Shown here piece by piece: positions 54,111 through 64,000 of a stretch of DNA of 64,000 nt. Origin of the DNA: Saturnia japonica (taxonomy: Eukaryota > Arthropoda > Insecta > Lepidoptera > Saturniidae); NCBI GenBank assembly GCA_033032175.1, contig CM065309.1, forward strand, positions 21,018,001 to 21,082,000. Direction: 5' to 3'. The stretch's first letter is position 1. Each line of letters starts with the position of its first letter. The notes below the pieces were generated by a model that was not told the origin of the DNA, made no database searches, and worked only from the letters and a program-made list of their open reading frames with translations. The position numbers and the translations under genes were made by a program.

Positions 54111-57100
54111 ACTTCTTGTATAGTTCTCAATTGCATATAATTACACAGGATTTTTTAGCATTTTGTTTAATATGATATTGTTAACTCAATTACGAAAAAA
54201 CCTGCACATCTCTATGTAACTCTACATCTATATTAATTAATCCGTAGTTCTATCTGTACATGTTATTTTTTTTTCAAATTTCCCTGAAGCAAACTGATCA
54301 CGAATATGCTTTTAAAACATTTTTTGTCTGAGTGTATATCTGTCCCTTTGTATGTCCGGATTTAACTAAAAATGGTTTTACCGTTCTTATGAAGTTTTGT
54401 ACACTGGATTAAATCATTGATCAATTGGAAGGGTAAATAAATATTTCATATTTATTTTGTACACGTAAAGTCATTCCATAGATGAATACGTTATAAAGAA
54501 AAATATTTTTTTTATTTGTAAAAGAACAAAATTTTGTTTTTGTGATTTTATAATTGATAGACTACAAAAATCGTCACCAATAATTTCAGAAATATCTAAA
54601 GAATTATTATCATTCTTCACTTGATGATAGGCTGTGTAGAAAATTGTTAATAATTTAAAAAAAATGGGATGAAAATAATTACTGCGCAACAAACGCTTGC
54701 GAAACCGCGGGCACACCGCTATTCTTTTTATATTATTCAAATTCACAGGGCATAAAACATAATCTCTTTAGTACATGTCGCCATCTATCGTAAATCTGTG
54801 ACAACAATCTTAAATTCCAAAGATGTATATTATTTATATTTTATAGCAAAAAGTAAATAATAGTCAAAAAAAAATGGAGATTAAGAAATCACGAAAAAGC
54901 GGTAAAATGCTCCTATCAAAAATTATCAAGTTAAAATTTACGTTATACAGCGCCATCTAGTAAATATTATTTATAATACAACCCTCTTTAAATTACAATA
55001 ACGTTAGTTTTTATTTTAGTAATTATAAATACCGAGAGATGGCGCAGAATCAAATAATTTTACCGGTTTTTATTTTTATTTTCTACATAAACATTAACTT
55101 TATAATTTATACAAGTTTTATGAACATTTAATATTTCTACCATCAGAACTAAGAAACATCTGCTTTAGAATAAAAACAAGTATTTCATGAATTTTATAAA
55201 AAAATATTCAATACAAACATCAATTAAATTATTAACGTCGTAACACTAACATGAATGTGTTTGATGATTTACGATGTTGCTGCTAAGTTATTCAATACAC
55301 TGTGTCTTTAAAAATTCATGCATAAAAATTGTAATTAAACGAAGCCAATATTGAGGATTATCTGCCCTTTGACTAACTATAAAACTACAACATTGGGCAG
55401 ACGCCACGATTAAACTTTAATCGAAGTGCTAAAAATTCAAACGGTTCCGTATGTTTATGAAAATAATTGTTTGATTTTCTATAAAAAAAATTTTAGGTAC
55501 AAACATAGGTATCGTAAGTCTGTTTCATTGCAATTAGGATATCAAATCAAGTATATTCTTCGGAACCAAAGATCTTCGGTGATAGTTTACCAATTACCAG
55601 TTAGTTACGTTTCAGTGCTTACTTTTTAAATTCAGCATTTGTAACATTTTTAGTAGAAGCATTTTTTGATATAATAATTGGAATTTAAAGCTTTATTTTC
55701 GTTGAATTTTTAAATTATTTTTGCCTCGCATATTTTATATTTATATATTGTTTCAATTTGCAACATCATTGATATATTAAAATTTTGTAAAGGGTTTGTT
55801 GAAAAGAGATTTGTTGAGTATTCCGTAGCGTTAAAAGCACAGCAATTTGTGCACTAGTCACAGTGGCGGCTCTGGGGTAGCGAGAGGTACGTGCGGTCAG
55901 TCTAGGCGCCAGGTGGCAATGGTTTTCCGTATATTCATATTAATCTATGGCAATGGTCGCCAAAATGCCAAATATGAAAAACAATTTCGAGCGAAAAATT
56001 TAATTTTATGAGAGCTGATGTGGGGCTTGCCCCAGTTTAAAATTAAAATAGAATTCAATAAATAAAATTAAGCATAACTGCACGGCGCGGCACCCGTACT
56101 TCTTGCTCGCAACTCCACCCCTTTGTAGCTATTTATTTTACAAAAATAGAAAATTATTTTATGATAATAACATCGGTAATAAACCAATTTCTATGCGTTT
56201 ATTCCTTTATACAATCTCACTTTACCTTGATTAAGGTCTAGGGCCGGCGCTGGATGGACTTCAAAAATAAATCATACCATATCAAATACAAAGTTAATTC
56301 CCATGAGAATAGATAATAAATTACTTTAATGTTATACAAAAATAACTAAACACAGTGCACTATTTTATTGCTATACACATTTGTATTACTTTGTTCTACA
56401 TTCTTTGTCCTATTTGGTTATTAGAATTATTGGTTTATGGATGTATACGATTGAACTCCAAATTCTATTAGGCCGTTAGGGTGTCGACTCGATAAAATAT
56501 CTATAGAGCAATCCAACGGTTCCGTGTGCTCATATTGCTCGTAACACCCTCTTTGATCGTATCGTTTATAAATAGCTCGTGCGTCCTTATTTTAGAAATA
56601 GACGATGGTGTTACTATGAGCGTTACGTTGGCCCCGCTTTTTGCTACCAAACATCATATTCTAAGGATTCTTTAAATGGAGACGAAGCCGCTGCTCGACG
56701 CTAGATGGCGCTGAAGAACGTAATTGCTAAAATATAATTATTATCTCTGATATGTTATAAAACTTTTCGATTTTAAGTGAATATACTATCTTACAGAATG
56801 TCGTACTCTAATAAGAAAAGGCTATGTAATGAAGGAATATTCATCAAGTAAAGCCTACGATGTATTGTCATTTAAAACGTATTGTGACCGCTAGATGGCG
56901 GTAAAAGTAATAAATATATTTTCGTCCTTATAACATTTATAGTAGTTTTTCAACATTTAAATAGGCCTATTTAACGAATTCCTTAAAAAATAGGTCTGAA
57001 GAAGAGAAAAGAATGGTAAAACAAAGTTATATATTTCATAGAGAAAGAACAAGTAAAAAAACGTTTTTAGGTGTTAATAAATTATTTTTACTTTAGTTTT

Positions 57101-57830
57101 CGGAATAGTATCGTATTAACGTTATTAACGTTACGAAATCTTTAACTCTCTTTATTTTCTTTAATAAAAGGGTAATTATAAAATTATTAGAAAAAAAATC
57201 TATAATAATAATGACGCACGCGTAATTTTTGTATATACACTATTTTGGAGTCAAATTTTTGAACTGTGAGATATTTTAAACATCTCTCATTCTAAACTTA
57301 AGCCAATTGGCCACAACAAATGAAGAAGTTACTCTTTAAACACAATATAATCTATCAATAGCATAACACCACTATGCTCGTCAGTGTAAAAACTAAAACT
57401 GCAATGAAGTATTCATTCATTCATGATTGATGTAATCTCTTTGTACTTCTTGCTTACGTGAAGCTTTTTTTTAGGTAATAAACTAATATATTAAGTGAAT
57501 TCTTATATATAACATTTATAATAACAGCAGATAAACATAATATTATATCTTTCTCGCTTATTCAATACTAGAATTATGTAGAAATTGCATGAAATAATCT
57601 ACATCTTTAGACTTAAGTAATTAGATCTCAACAAAAATGTAGCAAACAAACTCAATATGAGTACGTTTATATATGAATGTGTAGCTGCGTTCTATAGAAC
57701 CTTAAATGAGGTTTATACATTTTGTGTAAAAAAATTGTGTATATAAAACCGAAAGGATTTACAGGGAAAGCAATGGCGTGACTGTGTGAATCATAGAATA
57801 TGCCAAGTTTATCTTTAGCAATGACTGCTC
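54111..57830. other. long AT-rich stretch without a gene
   Basis: Only short unrecognised ORFs (54471-54746 minus, 55426-55629 plus). Two GC-richer patches (55860-55920 and 56235-56255) look like lepidopteran repeat ends. The stretch carries five CTCF-like motifs, listed separately. Confidence 0.35.
54777..56902. promoter_or_regulatory. cluster of five CTCF-core-like motifs
   Basis: The vertebrate CTCF core is YAGRKGGCRS. Full matches: TAGATGGCGC (minus strand at 54951-54960), TAGATGGCGC (plus, 56702-56711) and TAGATGGCGG (plus, 56892-56901). One-mismatch versions: GAGATGGCGC (plus, 55036-55045) and TAGATGGCGA (minus, 54778-54787). The same octamer also occurs in transposons such as the LTR here (47111), so some sites may be repeat-borne. 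Insect CTCF preferences differ somewhat from the vertebrate consensus. Confidence 0.25.
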
Positions 57831-57832
57831 AC

Positions 57833-58130
57833 TGCAACGTGGTAATGTATAAAGACATCGCTTCGATCGATCTGAATTCGAATCCCAACAATGATTCTAA
57901 GTTTTCGGTGAAGGAGAACATAGTGATGAAACTACAGCATGGTGGTAGGGCTTTTCCTAATGCCCTTCTGTCTAGCTACCACCCTTATGTTTAAAGTCTA
58001 TCCCCAAGCACCAATAGGTGTGTTCCGGCAGTTGCACTTGAGAGCCAGTCTTCCTCTAGGCTTAGCGTGCTACCACATTAAGCCACATCATCACATATCA
58101 TCAAATGAGATTGTGGCCGTACCTAACGCT
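57833..58130 (+). mobile_element. tRNA-derived SINE, family 2
   Basis: GAATTCGAATCCCAACAATG at the start resembles a B box. The body AGTTTTCGGTGAAGGAGAAC, GCATGGTGGTAGGGCTTTTC, GTGTTCCGGCAGTTGCACTT and TTAGCGTGCTACCACATTAA matches the 27.56-kb copy closely. ORFs at 57800 and 57939 are by-products. Confidence 0.7.
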
Positions 58131-58745
58131 AACTTTAGTACAAATTTTAAAAAAGCCTGTGACTTCTCCTCCAATCTCTTTTCTAATTTACGACAAAATT
58201 TCAGCTTAGTTATAAAATGCATGTCTAGTGAAAATGTAGATCATTTAGCTTTATCGGTTATTTCGTTAAGATAAACGAAAAATACCGAAGCTTTTTTAAA
58301 AGTAACTGTATCGTGCGTCGTTGGTGGTACTCTTATACCGTCCCCACCACATTAAGCTCTCCCAGAAGGCAATAAATCATCCGAGTGGTTAATTATTTTG
58401 ATTAAAAACGGAACGGCGAGATGGAATTTGCACCAATATTTTCCCTGCGAATTCGGACTTATAGCCTTAAATAAGTTTAAATGTGAAATTTATTGGAAAG
58501 TTTTTTTTTGTATTAATATGTACTACTGTTATTTTTTTATTATTTAAGCTCGATATCGTGTTCTGTTCTAAAATGGTGGCTTTTATTTATATATGAGCGA
58601 GTATCAACGACCGCCAAAATCATATCTGAACATACGCTGGATGTTCCCGACGTGAAAAGCTGAAGCGAGTCAGGATGACAACGTTTTCACTATATTATAC
58701 TATAATATGGTAGTCGTGACTCGTGCGCATCTAGAAACTCTGTAG
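58131..58745. other. no gene seen
   Basis: AT-rich with no supportable feature. Confidence 0.35.
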
Positions 58746-58749
58746 TAAA

Positions 58750-59212
58750 TATATAAAATTAATAAAATTGAAGTGTCTGTTTGTAATATCAAAATAACAG
58801 ATATTTATTAAATGCTTATGAAAGTATACACGATACCTAACAAAAAATCCATTATTTTAATTTTTGTATGTCTGTCTGTTTATTCCGAGGACTTTCACTA
58901 ATAGATAGCTGAAGTTATAAAAAAAGGGTCCGGCGGAAATTAAAAAAACTGGTCATGGTGAATCAATTCGGGCGCTTAAATAGATTACGCTGAGTACACC
59001 ATGAGAAATATAGCAAATTAATGTAGTGCATAATTGTAGACATTAAAAATACCTACAGAAGTCAGCGAATGTATTTGTGTATCTTCTAAAGAACAACCAC
59101 AATAAGCATTTTTGTCTTTAAAATATTCGGAAGCGGGAGAGCAAAATTCGCGCGTGTCTCCGATCGATGGCATTCTGTAGTCCATGTGGGCGAAGCCGCG
59201 GGTACAGCTAGT
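58750..59212 (+). mobile_element. Helitron-like element A, near full-length reference copy
   Basis: From AAATTAATAAAATTGAAGTG through AATAACAGATATTTATTAAA, GGTCATGGTGAATCAATTCG and AATAAGCATTTTTGTCTTTA to GAAGCCGCGGGTACAGCTAG/T. It has the intact 3' terminus, with a CG-rich CCGCGG palindrome 8 bases before the CTAGT end, where Helitrons carry a terminal hairpin. Confidence 0.8.
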
Positions 59213-59740
59213 ATTAAATAAATATTTGCAAGACAACTTCAAACACGGCCATTTGATTTCAAAATAAGAAAATTTTCCAAAACGTCAATACATAAAATAA
59301 TAACACCTAATGAAAGTTAATAATTATGTTCATCACAAATTAATATAATTATCACATTCGTCGTATTCGAGAATCGAACCCGCGAGATTAGTTCCATATG
59401 AGTTTCTCAGTAATTTGCCAATGCGGTTAAACTATTGAATTACTTCTCGCCTTGTTATTCGCATACAAAGGCGACTGCCGATGGTTAATACTGTCATTTT
59501 TTATGTTCAGGGCACCATTCGGTGAAGCTATTTCGTCAAACGATAATAAAATCAACATATCGGTACATCAACGAAATATTTTTATAACTTAACAAGACAC
59601 ATTAGAAAGGATGAAAGAGAGAGAGATTTAATATTTATTTCTCCTAGCTTAAAAATATGCATTATGCATGTATGGTGTCGTTTCGCACCAATATTGTAAG
59701 AGGGGACACTGAACCGTGTGTGAAGTATGTATTTCAGTTT
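59213..59740. other. no gene recognised
   Basis: Holds a GGTTCGATTCT B-box-like sequence on the minus strand (59370-59380) that does not fold as a tRNA; nothing else was noticed. Confidence 0.35.
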
Positions 59741-60104
59741 ACTAGCGGTCGCCCAATGATCGAAATTCGACCAGCGACTTTTTAATCATATACTATTTTT
59801 GTTTGATATTTGCAGTTTGAATCTAAACAATGAATATTATATCACTCGCTGTAACTTTTCATTCAGTGACAATGTCAATATTTGGGGGGGGGGGGGGGTC
59901 TAAGTTCAACGGTACTGGTCCAGTTAGGATTCGCAGTATTTATTTATTTAATTTAATATATTAGTAACAGATATTATAGATAAATTTTAGCTTTCTACAC
60001 TCCTTCTCCATATAAACTTTAACCATGCCAAACCTCACAGAATTCCGTGCACGCAACACACTTATATAGGTGTCCGAAGGTTTCTTCTCACGTATTAATA
60101 TTAT
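59741..60104 (-). mobile_element. Helitron-like element B, near full-length, with a 15-G run
   Basis: Plus strand starts ACTAGCGGTCGCCCAATGAT and ends near CTCACGTATTAATATT, matching copies at 5.5 and 7.8 kb. The usual short TTTTGGGGGG block has expanded to 15 consecutive G (59884-59898). Confidence 0.8.
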
Positions 60105-60339
60105 GATTACATGTATCCGATATAAATAGGCTTTTTCTCATATGTTTGTCAACCGATTTTCTTTTTTTTTAAATGCATTTTAATAACAAAAAAAAGAATT
60201 AGTTACTTTTTCCCACCTTTACAAGAAAAACCTTAATAAAATAAATTCCATTAAAAATATATATTATTGTTATGACCCCTATAAAAATGGGCGAACACTA
60301 GTTACATTAATTCTTATAATTATAATGTACGAATAATCG

Positions 60340-60652
60340 AATTCGTTTTGGTTTTTATTTCTAATTCATTGTCTTAGGTTTTTGACTATTTATTATGTAA
60401 TATTGGTGGTTTTTTGCATGATATAGTTTGGATGTTTTGCACATGTGAAGAGAATTATAAATATAAACTGAAAGCATGCATTTTGAGATATCACACAAAC
60501 TCCCTAGATCGTTCTAACAAGAGTGCCACCATCTTGTTAGACGCCACTTTGAATACAAAATACTTACTACTGCAATGGCTTAAAAACATGGACACTGGCA
60601 AGTGCTTTTTGCGGCGCCAAAACAAGAAGAAAAAGGAGAAGAAACTTGTATA
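60340..60652 (-). repeat. dispersed repeat, 'CACTTGCCAGTG' family, inverted copy 5
   Basis: Contains the reverse complements AAAGCATGCATTTTGAGATA, TAGATCGTTCTAACAAGAGT and GACACTGGCAAGTGC followed by GCGGCGCCAAAACAAGAAG. The 79-codon ORF here is a by-product. Confidence 0.7.
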
Positions 60653-61204
60653 GAAATGTCAACTTTCCAATTTGGCCGAATTATAAAATCGCTTTATTTT
60701 TAATTATGGTCTATTGAACCGGAATACTGAACCTACGTCACAATTTAAATTGTAATTCGTTAGGTAGGTAACACCCGCGGTCTTTAACTAGTTGATATGA
60801 AATCATTATTGGGGAAGCCGAAACAATTTCATACAATCACCGTTTTGTAAAGTTAATAAGTAAACACGTAGTGATTACCGACCGCCGGGGAGTCCGTAAA
60901 AAGGTAAAAATGGAAAAAATAACCACATTAAAAAAAATTATGCGCGTAAGCCATACAACTCAATTTTGGAGGCGCGCCGCGGTCGAAATAAATAATACAA
61001 AAAAAAGATACGAAAGGGTTTTTATTCGTGAGGTTTACATGTATTACGAAGTGTTCGGTAGAAAGATACCGGAGACGATGAAAGGAAAAAAAAAACTACT
61101 TTTTATTAACAAAATATTAGTATCTAATATTCGTCTGACTATCCTTTGCCCTCTAGCTGAACATTTGTCGCCAAGAACTTACGGATGTGATCCTCGAACT
61201 CCAT
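60653..61204 (+). other. region with an unrecognised 111-codon basic ORF (60871-61206)
   Basis: The ORF is very Lys/Arg-rich (RRGVRKKVKMEKITTLKKIM, RRAAVEINNTKKRYERV) and is less AT-biased at its start than the surroundings. No domain is recognised. Its end runs into the 61.2-kb dispersed repeat. A real exon is possible but unproven; a chance frame through A-rich DNA also yields Lys-rich sequence. Confidence 0.2.
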
Positions 61205-61550
61205 AACTAAAATCAAAATCAAAAATCTTTAATCGCGTTGAGCGATTTTTGGTAAGGGAAAACTTTTGGGTTCGTGTGACCTTCGCGTCACCGATGAACT
61301 CGACATGCTCGTGACGTATTGCGCTTGCCTCAGACTAGCGACCCGTATTATAGTGGTCTGTGTACATGTATATGCATATATACACTAATACATTGTATAC
61401 ACTTGACTATACCATATGCATGTGACGTGTTCTTTGGATGTGTAAAATCCTGTAATTTCGCGTCACCGACATGCTCTGCAATAATTCAGACTATAATTGA
61501 TATAAAAATTCAAAATTAAGTTTTTACTTCTGTCGGCACTCCATATTACT
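61205..61550 (-). repeat. dispersed retroposon-like repeat, copy 2 (pair with 51.3 kb)
   Basis: AATCGCGTTGAGCGATTTTT, TCGCGTCACCGATGAACTCG, CACTAATACATTGTATACAC and CGCGTCACCGACATGCTCTG match 51310-51625. Read on the minus strand it ends GATTTTTGATTTTGATTTT, a LINE/SINE-style tail. Confidence 0.75.
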
Positions 61551-62270
61551 GCCCCTGTTATTTTTCTTTTTTAAAAGGCTGTTGAGGCATAGTAGAAAAA
61601 TATATCCTTAAAAATATACACAAGAAAGTCTTCTTTTATATAAATTTATTATTTCACCGGATGAAAGAAGATTGCATATAAATGAAGAATTAACAATGGC
61701 GAATATTGAAAAGAACGTGAGGTATAACTATATAGAATGAACTAACAGTGCCCCGCATCTCCGCACGAAATTATAACGCAGCAAAGGTGTCCATCTCCTA
61801 ATTTTACTTTACTCTTATTATTTACAATTCTTATAGGTTATCATTACTAGAATGGGATACACTTCCCGTGTATAAAATTTCGTCAAATTGGTTAAGTTAA
61901 ATGATTTATTTTGGTGATTAGTAAAAAGTATTATTAAAAATACTTATAGCCTAGCCATTGACCAAAGACATAAGATTTTTGTGTTCAACATATCATGACA
62001 TAAATCTGGATAAACAAACCGACAAAAATAAACTTAATGGCACATTCGTGATCAGCGTTATTTATAAGATGTCTTTCGCGAAACTTGGAAAAAGTTCAAA
62101 TGTACAGAGACTACTACGTATTTTTAATATACATACGACTAGAAATTATTATCATAGCAAGCGTGATAGTAGCAACTATGACAAAGAAGTTAATGAGTAT
62201 AGGTTAAAGTGTTATGTACGCTCATGACTTGAAGATTGAAAGTCATGTAATTTGAATAGTCTGGACTATA
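61551..62270. other. no gene recognised
   Basis: The 89-codon plus ORF at 61958-62227 (basic, Lys/Arg/Ser-rich) has no known domain. Confidence 0.3.
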
Positions 62271-62274
62271 AAAT

Positions 62275-62440
62275 TAAAATCAAAAAGTACTTTATTCAAT
62301 TTAGGCCCTAAGAAAGAAAGCACTTATGAAAGTCAAACAGGTCACTACTACCGGTTCGGAAAACATCCCAGTCATCGAGAAGAGTCGGCAAGAGGCTTTA
62401 TCGGAGATTTTTCCTTTCAACTGTTCAATTAATATTAACC
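62275..62440 (-). mobile_element. LINE-like 3' tail fragment
   Basis: The minus strand ends CCTAAATTGAATAAAGTACT then TTTTGATTTT, the same 3' tail as the jockey-like LINE at 30.2 kb (CTAAATTGAATAAAGTATTT). The upstream part is not clearly the same LINE. Confidence 0.5.
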
Positions 62441-62780
62441 GTTAATAACCTTATTAATAGATAAATTAGTGAATACACAGAGAGGAAGTCACTAAAATAA
62501 AGTTTGACGGATATATGCTTAGAAGAATACAAAATAACGTACGGATAGGTTGTGTATAATTATAAAGGTGTGAACACTAAGAGGCGAGTGAAAGAGGAAA
62601 ACGAGTTATGCGGACTCTACTTAGTTGGAACAAGGAAATATGAAAAGAAGATATAATCCATTCAGTCATTTCTGCGCAGTAAAGCAACAGTGCTTGTTCC
62701 GGTTTCAAGAATATCGCTTGGTAAAGTTTTACGCGAAACATTTTTGCACGCTTAGCAGGGTAATTCTTACAAGCACATTA
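62441..62780. other. no gene seen
   Basis: AT-rich with a 108-codon plus frame entering the GC patch that follows; no domain. Confidence 0.3.
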
Positions 62781-62784
62781 ATAA

Positions 62785-62955
62785 ATGCCCCGCCACAAAG
62801 CTGCGTTCGCACTCAGATTACAGAGCGGCCGGCCGGCGCGGGCGCAGCCGCGTGCGCGGTGGTCCACTCGAACCCTACGCGAGTCTCGCCGCTACACTGC
62901 ACCGCCGCGCCGCGCCGCCCTCCTTGCGTATGCGCATATAACAAGCCCTGATTAT
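62785..62955. other. GC-rich CpG patch
   Basis: About 150 bp of high G+C (GAGCGGCCGGCCGGCGCGGG, CGCAGCCGCGTGCGCGG, CACCGCCGCGCCGCGCCGCC) in AT-rich DNA, crossed by two overlapping plus-strand frames (62625-62951 and 62785-63018), one Arg-rich. It could be a CpG-rich exon or promoter fragment; no donor, acceptor or domain decides it. Comparable to the patch at 27.96 kb. Confidence 0.3.
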
Positions 62956-64000
62956 GATTTACGATTAATTTGCACTCCTTCGTTTGAACTGTACTTTGTC
63001 TTATTTAGGTGTTTATGACATTCGATTTGTTTTGTTCCCAACTTCCTAACACATTCTATTTTGAGAGCATTCAAATATTACTTGAGCAGGCTTAGCGAGT
63101 ACAATTGACCCTGAGAAAGAGAGCGAGTATACCTATAATATAAATTTAACGTTAGATGAAAATTTATAAAATAATAAAAATGTTTTCAAAACAATATTTA
63201 TAACTTGAATTGGTAATACTATTTTTATTTTGATACACCGAATTTATTTTAATATTCCTTACTAAATGAGTATTCCATGAGGCACGAATTGGCTTGATTC
63301 TAGATAAAATTGAACATTTTCTTTTAAATTTTAATCACATTATTAATAAATCTTAATTTATACCATTTGTCGGGTGGGGGTTCATATTTTTTTTTTTTTT
63401 ACTAATACTTGGGTTGGAGGGATGGGAGACTAAAATCAATAAAATAGTAATACTTGAACGCCTCTTTTTTATTATTTTTAACCCCCCACGCAAACAGAGT
63501 TCATGTGCAACATGTCCTAGATACTGTATTCGACTGCATCGTTCCCATTCATTTTGTAACACTAAATATTTTACAGAGCCCCGAATAAAGTATAACCTGG
63601 TTTTGCCTTCGTTCTTTCTTCACACTTGACTTTTGAGTATGGCAGATTTAGCCTACAAAAAAAATTACATTTCTTTCAAACTGTCAATTCACACCAACGT
63701 AGCAGATAAAATACGTGACTTCCGACAAAGTTAGAAACGTCTAAATTCGACGACACACCTCGCACACTGTAATTATTGTTCTCGAACGTGTCATTTTGTG
63801 AGTCTAAGCATTCATTATTAAAGGTAACTTAATCTTTACTTAAAGCTGGTGATCACGTTGTCTTATGAGGCCTTTATTCTTTGGGATAGGCAAATCACTA
63901 TAGTATGCTTTACGGTAAATAAAGTACAGACTAAATAAAGCGGTCTTAACACAAAGATGAATGAGAATGCATTAATTTGCTGGGACACGACAATTATCCT
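62956..64000. other. no gene recognised
   Basis: AT-rich to the window end. Overlapping ORFs at 63353-63562 (minus) and 63414-63629 (plus) have no known domain; a T13 run lies at about 63388-63400. Confidence 0.35.

Noticed and set aside
59365..59450. tRNA-like sequence with GGTTCGATTCT
   Set aside because: The T-arm and acceptor arms do not form stems and no second copy was found in the window.
60414..60653. 79-codon plus-strand ORF as a gene
   Set aside because: It is a reading of the 'CACTTGCCAGTG' repeat; a related frame occurs at 2157-2384.
51310..61550. The 51.3 and 61.2 kb repeats as LTRs of one 10-kb element
   Set aside because: No primer site, gag or pol lies between them. They end in LINE/SINE-style tails and the interval is made of unrelated repeats.

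Overview
The window is AT-rich eukaryotic DNA, almost certainly from a moth or butterfly. The repeats point to Lepidoptera: Helitron-like elements ending CTAGT (one family with a CGCGGGTACAGCTAGT 3' end), tRNA-derived SINEs, degraded jockey-like and RTE-like LINE 3' ends, and a BEL/Pao LTR retroelement. This is inference from repeat style, since no database search was possible. No host gene in its native exon-intron form could be recognised, so the window reads as intergenic or deep intronic sequence built mostly from nested transposon debris. || Layout: 64-1086 is a tandem array of a 125-bp unit. From 1.1 to 46.9 kb there are scattered short repeats (at least 12 local families, named here by position), several LINE 3' fragments (4.4, 15.3, 19.2-19.7, 22.4, 24.1-24.8, 29.0-30.3 and 39.7 kb), two kinds of tRNA-derived SINE, and long AT-rich stretches with only short unrecognised ORFs. 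46.94-50.75 kb is the centrepiece. 50.8-64 kb is again repeat debris, with a loose cluster of CTCF-like motifs at 54.8-56.9 kb and a GC-rich patch at 62.8-62.95 kb. || The centrepiece is a compact LTR retroelement of about 3.8 kb on the minus strand. It has near-identical LTR sequence at both ends, a primer-binding site matching the 3' end of tRNA-Tyr, a gag ORF with a DUF1759-type domain, and an uninterrupted 848-codon ORF. That ORF starts as BEL/Pao gag-protease-reverse transcriptase. It switches, a few residues into the RT domain, to about 363 codons of an intronless host liprin-beta cDNA (coiled coil, linker, SAM1, SAM2). It then returns in frame to the retroelement's integrase C-terminal domain (DUF5641-like). 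RT catalytic core, RNase H, integrase core and gag zinc knuckles are absent. The structure resembles an acute transforming retrovirus or the maize Bs1 element: a defective retroelement that transduced a cellular gene and would need helper proteins in trans. This is the most notable content of the window.
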